Positions 57,120 to 64,000 of a DNA stretch of 64,000 nucleotides are shown piece by piece. The first letter of the stretch is position 1. Each line of letters begins with the position of its first letter. A program made the position numbers and the translations under genes. Source of the stretch: Streptomyces sp. 1331.2 (GTDB lineage Bacteria; Actinomycetota; Actinomycetes; Streptomycetales; Streptomycetaceae); contig NZ_OBMJ01000001.1 in assembly GCF_900199205.1 (NCBI RefSeq), positions 4,777,001-4,841,000 of the forward strand, written 5' to 3'. A model generated the notes under the pieces. The model was not told the origin of the DNA, did no database searches, and saw only the letters and a program-made list of their open reading frames with translations.

Positions 57120-57207
57120 GGTGAAGCGAGCCCTCCGGGGTCTCAGGACATGAGTGATCGGCGGAGGACGGCCGCGAAGACGCGAAGAGCCGTGGTACGG
57201 CGAGGGG

Positions 57208-57501
57208 TTACGCGGCCGCCAGGGCCGCCCCGGGCGCCCTGGGGCGTCGCCGGCCCCGGGCATCCGGATCACGCTGCGGAAGGAACGCCGTACGGAACGC
57301 CCGGCGTCGCAGCACCCCGCTGCGCACCGCCGCGGGCGCCCGCGCCCCCAGGAGTCGGGCCCCGGCCAGTGCCCCGGCGACCGCTCCGGCCACCAGTGCC
57401 ACGGCCGCGACGGCGGCAACGGACGCCAGCGTCCCGTTGTCGGCCGCCAGGCCCCCGGTCAGCACCCGGAGCAGCCCGAGCAACATCGCGACAACAGCCA
57501 T
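57208..57501 (-). CDS. DUF6412 membrane protein
   Basis: 97 residues from ATG 57501, with GGAGGAG upstream. Two membrane helices (MLLGLLRVLTGGLAADN and VAAVAAVALVAGAVAGALAGARLLG) are followed by the tail VRSGVLRRRAFRTAFLPQRDPDARGRRRPRAPGA. The tail RTAFLPQRDPDA is characteristic of DUF6412. It lies 88 bases before the yidC-like gene on the same strand; the two occur together in streptomycetes. Function unknown, perhaps linked to insertion. Confidence 0.8.
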   Translation of the reverse strand: MAVVAMLLGLLRVLTGGLAADNGTLASVAAVAAVALVAGAVAGALAGARLLGARAPAAVRSGVLRRRAFRTAFLPQRDPDARGRRRPRAPGAALAAA

Positions 57502-57668
57502 GGCCCTGCTCCTCCTTCGGTGTTCCGCGGGTCCGGACGTACAAGCAGGACGATCGTACGGCCTCCCGGGTTCCCGCTCCGCACCGGATGTGCCGGGCAG
57601 GTGCTGCAAGTCCGGAAGGTGCTGCGAGAGCCGTAGCCATCGGTGCTACGCGGAGCTACCGTGGAGGG

Positions 57669-57953
57669 ATGAGGACGATTACCCAGCGGGAGTTCCGGAA
57701 CAACTCCGCCGCGGTGATGGACGCGGTGGAGGCGGGGGAGACCTTCCACATCACCAGGAACGGGGTCGAGGTCGCGGAGCTGCGGCCGGTGTCCGGGCGC
57801 CGACGGCTCACCGCGGAGGAGCTGGTGGCGCGGCACGTGAAGCTGCCGCGGGTGGACTACCAGCAGATGCGCAAGGAGGCCGAGGAGGACTTCGGGCCCG
57901 AGGAGCTGGTGGGGGACGAGGGCGACGACCCGTTCGAGCGGCGGCGTGGCTGA
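57669..57953 (+). CDS. Phd/YefM-type antitoxin
   Basis: 94 residues. RTITQREFRNNSAAVMDAVEAGETFHITRNGVEVAELRPV is the Phd/YefM DNA-binding fold, with a charged, acidic C-terminus (EAEEDFGPEELVGDEGDDPFE) that would wrap the toxin. GGAGGG lies directly before ATG 57669. The toxin gene starts inside its last codons, an 8-base overlap. Autorepression is expected from the family. Confidence 0.9.
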   Translation: MRTITQREFRNNSAAVMDAVEAGETFHITRNGVEVAELRPVSGRRRLTAEELVARHVKLPRVDYQQMRKEAEEDFGPEELVGDEGDDPFERRRG

Positions 57954-58368
57954 GCGCCGGCGGTCGCCACGGCGGCGGCCGGCCGGGGTGCTGGACACCT
58001 GCGTCTACATCGACCTGGCGCTGCTCAGCCCGGCCGACCTGCCGGCCGTGCCGGAGCTGACCGCGATCACCTTCGCCGAACTGCAGCAGGGCGTCTCGAT
58101 GGCCCGGGACCCGGCGAGCCGGGCCGCCCGGCTGGAGGTGCTGGGCGCGGCGATGGCCGATTTCGACCCGCTGCCCTTCGACGCGGCCGCCGCCGCCCGC
58201 TACGGGACACTGGTCACCCTCACCATCGCCGCCGGTCGCCAGCCGCGCCCGCGCCGGATCGACCTGATGATCGCCGCCGTCGCCTCCGCCCACGGGCTGC
58301 CGCTGTACACCCGCAACGTGGCGGACTTCCGCGGACTGGGCTCGGCGGTGGAGGTCATCGGGATCTGA
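57946..58368 (+). CDS. PIN-domain toxin (VapC-like)
   Basis: 140 residues from GTG 57946. PIN acidic residues are present: LDTCVYIDL (first Asp), ITFAELQQGV (Glu), RIDLMIAAVASAHGLPLYTRNVADF (two Asp). Such toxins cut tRNA or rRNA. The basic start MAERRRSPRRRP is unusual and adds 12 residues before the first strand. It forms a type II toxin-antitoxin pair with the gene before. The operon stands alone without mobile genes at its sides. Confidence 0.9.
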   Translation: MAERRRSPRRRPAGVLDTCVYIDLALLSPADLPAVPELTAITFAELQQGVSMARDPASRAARLEVLGAAMADFDPLPFDAAAAARYGTLVTLTIAAGRQPRPRRIDLMIAAVASAHGLPLYTRNVADFRGLGSAVEVIGI

Positions 58369-58418
58369 GCGCCGCCGGTGCCGGGCCGTCGGCCCGGGCG
58401 GCGCTCGGTGGGACGGTC

Positions 58419-58482
58419 GTCAGCCCAGGTGACCGTCAGCCCGGGGAGCCGTCAGCCCGGGGAGCCGTCAGCCCAGGCGGAC
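58419..58482. repeat. 16-bp tandem repeat at the 3' end of the oxidoreductase gene
   Basis: Four units starting GTCAGCCC (58419, 58435, 58451, 58467), about 16 bp each. The stop codon of the Gfo/Idh gene (58470-58468) lies in the last unit. Confidence 0.8.
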
Positions 58483-59559
58483 CGTCGTTCCCGTGGCGGC
58501 GGAGGTGCGGGCGGCCTCCAGGACCGTGAGGGTGGCCACCGCGTCGCGCGGGTCGACCGGGGGCGGGGTGCCGGGGGCGGCCAGGGCGGCGGCGATGCCC
58601 GCGTAGTAGGCGGGGTAGTCGCCCGGGTCGGTCGGGAGCGGGACCGCCGACTCGTCGGTGCCGAGGGTGCCGTACTGGGCGGGCAGGTCGGCGCCCCAGG
58701 GGCGGGCGCCGTCCGGGCGCAGGCCCGCCCGCAGGTCGGCCTCCTGCGGGTCCATGCCGGGCTTGACGTAGCCGGCAGCGTCGCCGAGCACCCGCAGCCG
58801 GGGGCCGATCAGCGGGGTGATGGCACTGGTCCACAGGTGCGAGCGGGTGCCGGAGGCGTGGGTGAGGGCGAGGAAGGCGTCGTCGTCCACGACCGCCCCG
58901 TCGCGCCGCACGTCGATCTCCGCGTACACCGTCTCGACCGGTCCGAACAGCGTGAGCGCCTGGTCGACCAGGTGGCTGCCCAGGTCGTACAGCGTGCCGC
59001 CGACCTCGGCCGGGTCGGCCAGTTCGCGCCAGCCGGCCTTGGGCTTGGGGCGGAAGCGCTCGAAGCGGGACTCGAAGCGGTGCACCCGGCCGAGCGCGCC
59101 GCCGCGCACCAGCCGGCCGGCGGTGAGGAAGTCGCCGTCCCAGCGCCGGTTCTGGAACACGGAGAGCAGGACGCCCCGCTCCTCCGCGAGCCGGCACAGC
59201 TCCAGCGCCTGGGCGGTGGTGGCGGCCAGCGGCTTGTCCACCACGGTGGCCAGGCCGGCCCGCAGGGCGGCGCGGGCGAGCGGGGCGTGGGTGCGGTTCG
59301 GCGAGGCGATGACGACCAGGTCGAGCGCGTCCGGGTCGGCGAGCAGCTGTTCGGGGGTGTCGACGGCCCGGGCGTCGGGGTGCTCCTGCGCCAGCTGCGC
59401 GCGCCGCTCGGGGTTGGCGGTGACCACGGCGTCCAGCCGCAGCCCCGGCGTGGTCGCGATCAGCGGCGCGTGGAACGCGGAACCGGCCAGGCCGTAGCCG
59501 ATCAGGCCGACGCGGAACGGGCGGTCGGGCCGGGGGCGGGAGGTCGTCTGCGGGGTCAT
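58468..59559 (-). CDS. Gfo/Idh/MocA-family oxidoreductase
   Basis: 363 residues. NAD(P) fold FRVGLIGYGLAGSAFHAPLI, then VVIASPNRTHAPLARAALRAGLATVVDKPLA (the EKP motif as DKP) and FQNRRWDGDFLTAGRLV, with GGTLYDLGSHLVDQALTLFG near the catalytic His. It resembles sugar or inositol dehydrogenases of the YvaA/YdgJ type. Substrate unknown. It converges with the toxin gene and stands alone. Confidence 0.9.
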   Translation of the reverse strand: MTPQTTSRPRPDRPFRVGLIGYGLAGSAFHAPLIATTPGLRLDAVVTANPERRAQLAQEHPDARAVDTPEQLLADPDALDLVVIASPNRTHAPLARAALRAGLATVVDKPLAATTAQALELCRLAEERGVLLSVFQNRRWDGDFLTAGRLVRGGALGRVHRFESRFERFRPKPKAGWRELADPAEVGGTLYDLGSHLVDQALTLFGPVETVYAEIDVRRDGAVVDDDAFLALTHASGTRSHLWTSAITPLIGPRLRVLGDAAGYVKPGMDPQEADLRAGLRPDGARPWGADLPAQYGTLGTDESAVPLPTDPGDYPAYYAGIAAALAAPGTPPPVDPRDAVATLTVLEAARTSAATGTTVRLG

Positions 59560-59800
59560 GCGGCCTACTCAATCACGACCCGACCGGTTGCTCCCGTTGC
59601 TCCTGTTGCTCCCGGTTTCGCCCGGGCCGCCCGGGGCAGCCGACCGGTGGCGCCAGGGCGGCCGGTCGGTGGCCGGTCGGTGGCCGGCGCCGTACCGGTG
59701 GGCGGAACGCACTGCCGTCGGCCATGTGTGCGGATTAGGCTGTGCCGCGTCAGGGCCCTCGCATCACGCAAGACGTTGCAACACTCCGGGAGACACGCAC

Positions 59801-60580
59801 GTGGCAGACCGCAAGCCCATCGAGTCCTGGCTGACCGACATGGACGGCGTCCTCATCCACGAGGGCACGCCGATCCCCGGGGCGGAGGAGTTCCTGCGCA
59901 GGCTGCGGGAGTCCGGCAAGCCCTTCCTCGTCCTCACCAACAACTCCATCTACACCCCGCGCGACCTCAGCGCCCGCCTGGCCGGCATGGGCCTGGAGGT
60001 GCCCGAGGAGTGCATCTGGACCTCCGCCCTGGCCACCGCCAAGTTCCTCAAGAGCCAGCGCCCCAACGGCACCGCGTACGTGATCGGCGAGGCGGGCCTC
60101 ACCACCGCGCTCTACCAGGCCGGCTACGTGCTGACCGACAACAACCCCGACTACGTGGTCCTCGGCGAGACCCGCACCTACTCCTTCGAGGCGCTGACCA
60201 AGGCGATCCGCCTGATCAACCAGGGCGCCCGGTTCATCTGCACCAACCCGGACGAGACCGGCCCCTCCACCGAGGGCGTGCTGCCGGCCACCGGCTCGGT
60301 CGCGGCCCTGATCACCAAGGCGACCGGCGTCGACCCGTACTTCGTCGGCAAGCCCAATCCGCTGATGATGCGCGAGGCACTGAACACCGCCGGCGCCCAC
60401 TCCGAGACCGCCGTGATGATCGGCGACCGGATGGACACCGACATCGTCGCGGGCATGGAGGCCGGCATGGAGACCATCCTGGTGCTCACCGGCCTGACCT
60501 CGGCCGGCGACGTGGAGCGCTTCCCGTACCGGCCGACCCGCGTGGTCAAGTCGATCGCGGACCTGATCGAGCTGGTCTAG
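59801..60580 (+). CDS. HAD-IIA phosphatase (NagD-like)
   Basis: 259 residues from GTG 59801 with GGGAG upstream. HAD motif I WLTDMDGVLIH (D13, D15), motif II FLVLTNNS, C2 cap in the middle (YVVLGETRTYSFEALTKAIRLI, NPDETGPSTEGVLPATGSVAALI), Lys motif GKPNP, and motif IV MIGDRMDTDIVAGMEAGMETILVLTG. All catalytic parts are intact. NagD-like enzymes act on nucleotides or sugar phosphates. A GlcNAc link is not indicated by the neighbours. Confidence 0.93.
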   Translation: MADRKPIESWLTDMDGVLIHEGTPIPGAEEFLRRLRESGKPFLVLTNNSIYTPRDLSARLAGMGLEVPEECIWTSALATAKFLKSQRPNGTAYVIGEAGLTTALYQAGYVLTDNNPDYVVLGETRTYSFEALTKAIRLINQGARFICTNPDETGPSTEGVLPATGSVAALITKATGVDPYFVGKPNPLMMREALNTAGAHSETAVMIGDRMDTDIVAGMEAGMETILVLTGLTSAGDVERFPYRPTRVVKSIADLIELV

Positions 60581-60716
60581 CCTCTGCGGTGTTGTCGTGG
60601 GCCCCGTTCCGGCCGGTCGCCGGGGCGGGGCCCGCTTCGTACGTGTGGGTTCGTACGTGTGGTTCCTGCTCGTGGTTCGTGCTCGTGGTTCGTAGGTGCG
60701 GGGGAGGCGTGGGCGG

Positions 60717-61883
60717 ATGAGTACGCCGGCGGAAGCGGAAGACGTCGGGGAGAAGCGGGTCACCTGGGCGGAGCTGTACTTCGACCTGGTCTTCGTCCTC
60801 GCCATCACCCAGGTCTCCGGGCTGCTGCACCACCACCACGACGCGACCGGCCTGGTCCGGGCGCTGGTGGTGTTCGTCCCGGTGTACTGGTGCTGGGTCG
60901 GCACCACCGTGCAGGCCAACATCCGGGACGTGGACAACCCGCGGGACCGCCTGGGCATCCTGCTGGTCGGGCTGGCCGGCCTGTTCATGGCCCTGGCGAT
61001 CCCGGGCGCGTACGGCGGGCGGGGCGTGCTGCTCGGCGCCGCGTACTGGCTGGCCCGGGTGGTACTGCTGCTCCTGCTGGTCCGCATCCCGGGCGTCTGG
61101 CGCGGCCCGTACGGGGTGGGCGTGCTGGTCAGCGGACCGCTGCTGGTGGCGGGCGGACTGCTGCCGGACGGGCCGCGGCTCGCACTGTGGGCGGCGGCCG
61201 CCCTCGGCGACCTGGCCGCGCCGACGGTGTTCCGGCGGCGGCTGGCCAAGGTCGCCTACCACCCGGCGCACATGCCGGAGCGGTTCGCGCTGTTCCTGCT
61301 GGTGGCGCTCGGCGAGTCGATCGTCGGGATCGGCGGCACGGCCGCCTCGGCCCGGCTGGACGCGGCCGAACTAGCCGCCGTGGCAGCTGCGTTCACCATC
61401 TCGGCAAGCCTGTGGTGGCAGTACTTCGTGTACGCGGCGGACGCGATGCGGCACGCCGTGGTGACCGCCGACTCGCGCCGGGACGTGGTCCGGCGGATCT
61501 TCCAGTACGGGCACCTGGCGCTGGTCGCCGGCGTGATCGGGGTGGCGGTCGGCTTCGGGGAGACCGTCGCCGACCCGTGGCGGGCGCTCGGCCCGGGCGC
61601 GGTGGCGCTGCTGTACGGCGGGTGCGCGCTGTACCTGCTGACCTTCGGGTACACGCGCTGGATGATGTTCCGCCAGGTCGCGACGACCCGGATCGGCGCG
61701 GCGGCCGTGACGCTGGTGCTGCTGCCGGCCGTGGTGCGGCTTCCGGCGCTGGTGGTGCTGGTGGCACTGGCGGTGCTGCTGGTGGCACTGAACGTGCTGG
61801 AGCACCTCCGGGTGGAACGCACCTCCCGGGCCGCCGCCGCTCCCGTTCCTGCCAGTGTTCCCCCGACCGCTCCTGGGACGTGA
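60717..61883 (+). CDS. Low temperature requirement A (LtrA) family protein
   Basis: 388 residues with about ten membrane helices. VTWAELYFDLVFVLAITQVSGLLHHHHD is the LtrA start, and FALFLLVALGESIVGIGGTA its conserved middle. The C-terminal 25 residues are Pro/Ala-rich. The role of the family is not known. ATG 60717 is preferred over 60696, as it begins right before the helix and GGGGGAGG lies upstream. The spacer before it contains repeated GCTCGTGGTTC and CGTACGTGTGG copies (60640-60693). Confidence 0.87.
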   Translation: MSTPAEAEDVGEKRVTWAELYFDLVFVLAITQVSGLLHHHHDATGLVRALVVFVPVYWCWVGTTVQANIRDVDNPRDRLGILLVGLAGLFMALAIPGAYGGRGVLLGAAYWLARVVLLLLLVRIPGVWRGPYGVGVLVSGPLLVAGGLLPDGPRLALWAAAALGDLAAPTVFRRRLAKVAYHPAHMPERFALFLLVALGESIVGIGGTAASARLDAAELAAVAAAFTISASLWWQYFVYAADAMRHAVVTADSRRDVVRRIFQYGHLALVAGVIGVAVGFGETVADPWRALGPGAVALLYGGCALYLLTFGYTRWMMFRQVATTRIGAAAVTLVLLPAVVRLPALVVLVALAVLLVALNVLEHLRVERTSRAAAAPVPASVPPTAPGT

Positions 61884-61961
61884 GTTGTCGGTGGGCCTGT
61901 GTAGCGTTCTGGGTGAAAGAGGGCGTGCGGCACAGCAGCCGCGGTGTGGGAGGTAGATGTC

Positions 61962-62705
61962 GTGACGGACACGGTCGAGGCGGACACGGTCGGGGCGGGC
62001 GTGGTCGGGGCCGGCGCGGGCGGCGGGCTGGAGCTGCCCGGGTCCTGGCGCGAGGTGCTGAGCGCCGAGACGGACAAGCCGTACTTCGCCGAGCTGGAGG
62101 CCTTCGTGGCGGCCCAGCGTGCGGAGCACGAGGTGTTCCCGCCGAGCGGTCAGGAGTTCGCCGCTCTGGAGGCCACTCCGTACGAGAAGGTCCGGGTGCT
62201 CGTGCTCGGCCAGGACCCGTACCACGACAACGGTCAGGCCCACGGCATGAGCTTCTCGGTGCTGCCCGGCACCAAGACGCCGCCCTCGCTGCGCAACATC
62301 TTCAAGGAGCTGGACGCCGACCTGGGCATCCCGGCTCCGGACAACGGCTACCTGATGCACTGGGCCGAGCAGGGCGTGCTGCTGCTCAACGCAGTGCTCA
62401 CGGTCCGTGCGCACGAGGCCAACTCGCACAAGGCGAAGGGCTGGGAGAAGTTCACCGACGCGGTGATCAAGGCGGTGAGCGACCGCGAGGAGCCGGTCGT
62501 CTTCGTGCTGTGGGGCAACTACGCGAAGAAGAAGCTGCCGCTGATCGACGTCTCCCGGCACGTGGTGGTGCAGGGTGCGCACCCGTCCCCGCTGTCCGCG
62601 AAGCTGTTCTTCGGGAGCCGCCCGTTCTCGCAGATCAACGAGGCGCTGGACGGCTTCGGCGGCGAGCCGATCGACTGGCGGGTGCCGAACCTGAAGCAGG
62701 CCTGA
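61962..62705 (+). CDS. ung: Uracil-DNA glycosylase, family 1
   Basis: 247 residues from GTG 61962 with GGGAGGT upstream. Water-activating motif GQDPYHDNGQAHGMSFSV (D85 catalytic), LLLNAVLTVRAHEANSH, LWGNYAKKK and the His loop HPSPLSA. These are all needed for uracil excision. The first 22 residues (Val/Gly/Ala-rich) are longer than usual for family 1. Cytoplasmic. A hairpin terminator follows. Confidence 0.95.
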   Translation: MTDTVEADTVGAGVVGAGAGGGLELPGSWREVLSAETDKPYFAELEAFVAAQRAEHEVFPPSGQEFAALEATPYEKVRVLVLGQDPYHDNGQAHGMSFSVLPGTKTPPSLRNIFKELDADLGIPAPDNGYLMHWAEQGVLLLNAVLTVRAHEANSHKAKGWEKFTDAVIKAVSDREEPVVFVLWGNYAKKKLPLIDVSRHVVVQGAHPSPLSAKLFFGSRPFSQINEALDGFGGEPIDWRVPNLKQA

Positions 62706-62732
62706 GCACCGGGGCGGGGCCCCGATCGTCGG

Positions 62733-62779
62733 GTGGCCGTGGGCCGGGCGGGTTCGATCTCCCGTGCGCCCACGGCCAC
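62733..62779 (+). terminator. Hairpin after ung
   Basis: Stem GTGGCCGTGGGC (62733-62744) with GCCCACGGCCAC (62768-62779), perfect 12 bp, 23-base loop. Confidence 0.55.
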
Positions 62780-62870
62780 TTGGCGTTCACTGCGGTCGGC
62801 CGTCGGCCTGGGCCGGGTGTGCTTAGCTGGTGCCGACCGGTCGCCGGACCGGTCGTGGGAGGGGCGGTAC

Positions 62871-64000
62871 GTGCACGGGCTGCGGCGGTCGAGGACGTTG
62901 CGGGGGTCGGGGGTGTCCCGGTGGGCCGTGGGGGTGGCGCTGGCCGGGGTGCTGCTCGCCGGGTCCGGCTGCAGCGGCACGGACGGTGGCGCAGACGGTG
63001 GTACGGACGGTGGTACGACCGGCGCCGCGGACGGTGGCGCGGACGGTGGCGCACCGGGCAGGACCGGCTCCGCCGGTCCGACGACCACCGCCGGTGCCAC
63101 CGCTCCCGGCGCCCTCGCCCAGCTCCCCGGGCAGACCTTCTACGTCTCCGACCAGACCAACGCCGCCCGCCAGCTGGCCGCACTGCGCGGCCAGGGCCGG
63201 ACGGCCGAGGCCGACACGCTGGCGCGGATAGCCTCGCAGCCCTCCTCGCAGTGGCTCGGCGAGCACGGCGCCAGGGAGATCGCCGAGCAGGTGAGCCGCC
63301 GGGCCGCCGAGACGGGCCGCACGGCGGTGTTCGTCGCGTACGACATCCCGCACCGGGACTGCGGCCAGTACTCGGCCGGCGGTGCCCCCGACGCGACCGC
63401 CTACCGGGCCTGGATCACCGGTGTCGCGCAGGCCCTCGGCGACCGCCGGGCCTGGGTCGTGCTGGAGCCGGACGCCGTCGCGCACACCCTGGACGCCTGC
63501 GGGGTCAAGGGCGACCTGGCCGCCGAGCGGTACGGCCTGTTGGCCTTCGCCGTCCAGGAGTTGAAGAAGCGCCCGAACGTCCGGGTCTACCTGGACGCGG
63601 GCAACCCCGGCTGGGCGCAGGACCCGCAGGAGCTGGCCGCCGCCCTGCGCAAGTCGGGCATCGCCGCGGCGGACGGCTTCGCGGTGAACGTCGCCAACTT
63701 CTACGACACCGAGCGCAACGCGGCGTACGGCGCCCGGCTCTCGGCGGTGCTGGGCGGGAAGAACTTCGTCATCGACACCAGCCGCAGCGGCAACGGCGCG
63801 CTGGGCGGCGACTCCTGGTGCAACCCGCCCGGGCGGGCGCTCGGCGAGCGGCCGACCGCCGACACCGGCCGACCCGGGGTGGACGCCTACCTGTGGATCA
63901 AGAACCCGGGGGAGTCGGACGGCGAGTGCGGCCGCGGCGAGCCCCGGGCGGGCGAGTTCTGGCTGCCGTACGCGCTCGGGCTGGCGCAGGCGGCGCGCTG
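62871..64000 (+). CDS. GH6 endoglucanase-type lipoprotein (cut by window edge)
   Basis: At least 376 residues from GTG 62871, with GGGAGGGG before it. A signal sequence ends in a lipobox-like AGVLLAGSGC (C34), so the enzyme is probably held at the cell surface. A Gly/Asp-rich spacer with DGG repeats (37-62) is followed by the GH6 core: AYDIPHRDCGQYSAGG, WVVLEPDAVA, VYLDAGNPGWAQD, FAVNVANFYDT, SRSGNGALGGDSWCNPPGRALG and WIKNPGESDGECG. It hydrolyses beta-1,4-glucan. No CebR-like operator is seen upstream. The last residues lie beyond the window. Confidence 0.93.
   Translation, partial: MHGLRRSRTLRGSGVSRWAVGVALAGVLLAGSGCSGTDGGADGGTDGGTTGAADGGADGGAPGRTGSAGPTTTAGATAPGALAQLPGQTFYVSDQTNAARQLAALRGQGRTAEADTLARIASQPSSQWLGEHGAREIAEQVSRRAAETGRTAVFVAYDIPHRDCGQYSAGGAPDATAYRAWITGVAQALGDRRAWVVLEPDAVAHTLDACGVKGDLAAERYGLLAFAVQELKKRPNVRVYLDAGNPGWAQDPQELAAALRKSGIAAADGFAVNVANFYDTERNAAYGARLSAVLGGKNFVIDTSRSGNGALGGDSWCNPPGRALGERPTADTGRPGVDAYLWIKNPGESDGECGRGEPRAGEFWLPYALGLAQAAR

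Noticed and set aside
62800..62870. CebR-type operator (TGGGAGCGCTCCCA) before the GH6 gene
   Set aside because: Searched by eye; no such palindrome is present in the upstream region.

Overview
The window comes from a very GC-rich actinomycete chromosome, most likely Streptomycetaceae (Streptomyces or Kitasatospora). The grounds are codon use with G/C at almost every third position, GTG and TTG starts, many leaderless starts (a -10 box 6-8 bases before the start codon), and a gene order typical of the Streptomyces chromosome core: pncB, clpS, DUF2017, mec-cysO-cysM, nagE/nagE/nagF, rph, rdgB. No database search was possible. Family names rest on recognised motifs and remembered family sequences.

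Layout. 1-5.7 kb: nicotinate phosphoribosyltransferase (cut by the left edge), clpS, a DUF2017 gene, an amino-acid permease, then a CysO-dependent cysteine pathway (mec, a leaderless upstream peptide, cysO, cysM). 5.7-7.15 kb: an IS4-type insertion sequence with 16-bp terminal repeats and an 8-bp target duplication; its transposase is frameshifted. 7.1-11.9 kb: a PemK-like protein, a small HTH protein, a metallo-beta-lactamase-fold hydrolase, and two translationally coupled flavin monooxygenases behind a second leaderless upstream peptide of the same family as the one before cysO. 11.9-20.5 kb: a DasR-type N-acetylglucosamine/chitin block (two PTS IIC genes, the IIB gene nagF, dre-like palindromes, a secreted GH18 chitinase), with rph, a lipoprotein, rdgB, an odd tRNA with a UAG anticodon and an HNH remnant in between. 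20.5-26 kb: bcp, DUF3618, a GroES-like gene, an SDR remnant, an AlkZ/HTH_42-type gene and a class A penicillin-binding protein. 26-36.3 kb: two ABC-2 exporter systems, DUF445, and an adenosine/aminofutalosine deaminase. 36.4-43.7 kb: accessory genes, several tandem repeats, a PadR-HAAS pair, a striking array of two alternating palindromes, an Imm49 gene and a serine hydrolase. 43.7-45.7 kb: a whiJ-like cluster (DUF397, DUF5753/XRE regulator, ATPase-domain protein). 46-54.8 kb: regulator-enzyme pairs with visible operators, a polytopic GT39-like protein and a CDP-alcohol phosphotransferase. 55-64 kb: Nudix, a frameshifted HAD gene, DUF6412-YidC, a VapBC-type pair, an oxidoreductase, a NagD-like phosphatase, LtrA, ung and a GH6 glucanase lipoprotein that runs off the right edge.

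How genes work together. Mec, CysO and CysM form the thiocarboxylate cysteine route; the two short leader peptides suggest that this route and the monooxygenase operon share sulfur- or cysteine-responsive control. The chitinase, the GlcNAc PTS genes and their operators form one chitin-use regulon. Several divergent regulator-enzyme pairs (TetR/NmrA, ArsR/quinone reductase) carry palindromes that fit reciprocal control. The least explained features are the composite palindrome array at 39.8-40.2 kb with a related hairpin at 45.9 kb, the class-I-shaped UAG tRNA, and the two leader peptides.
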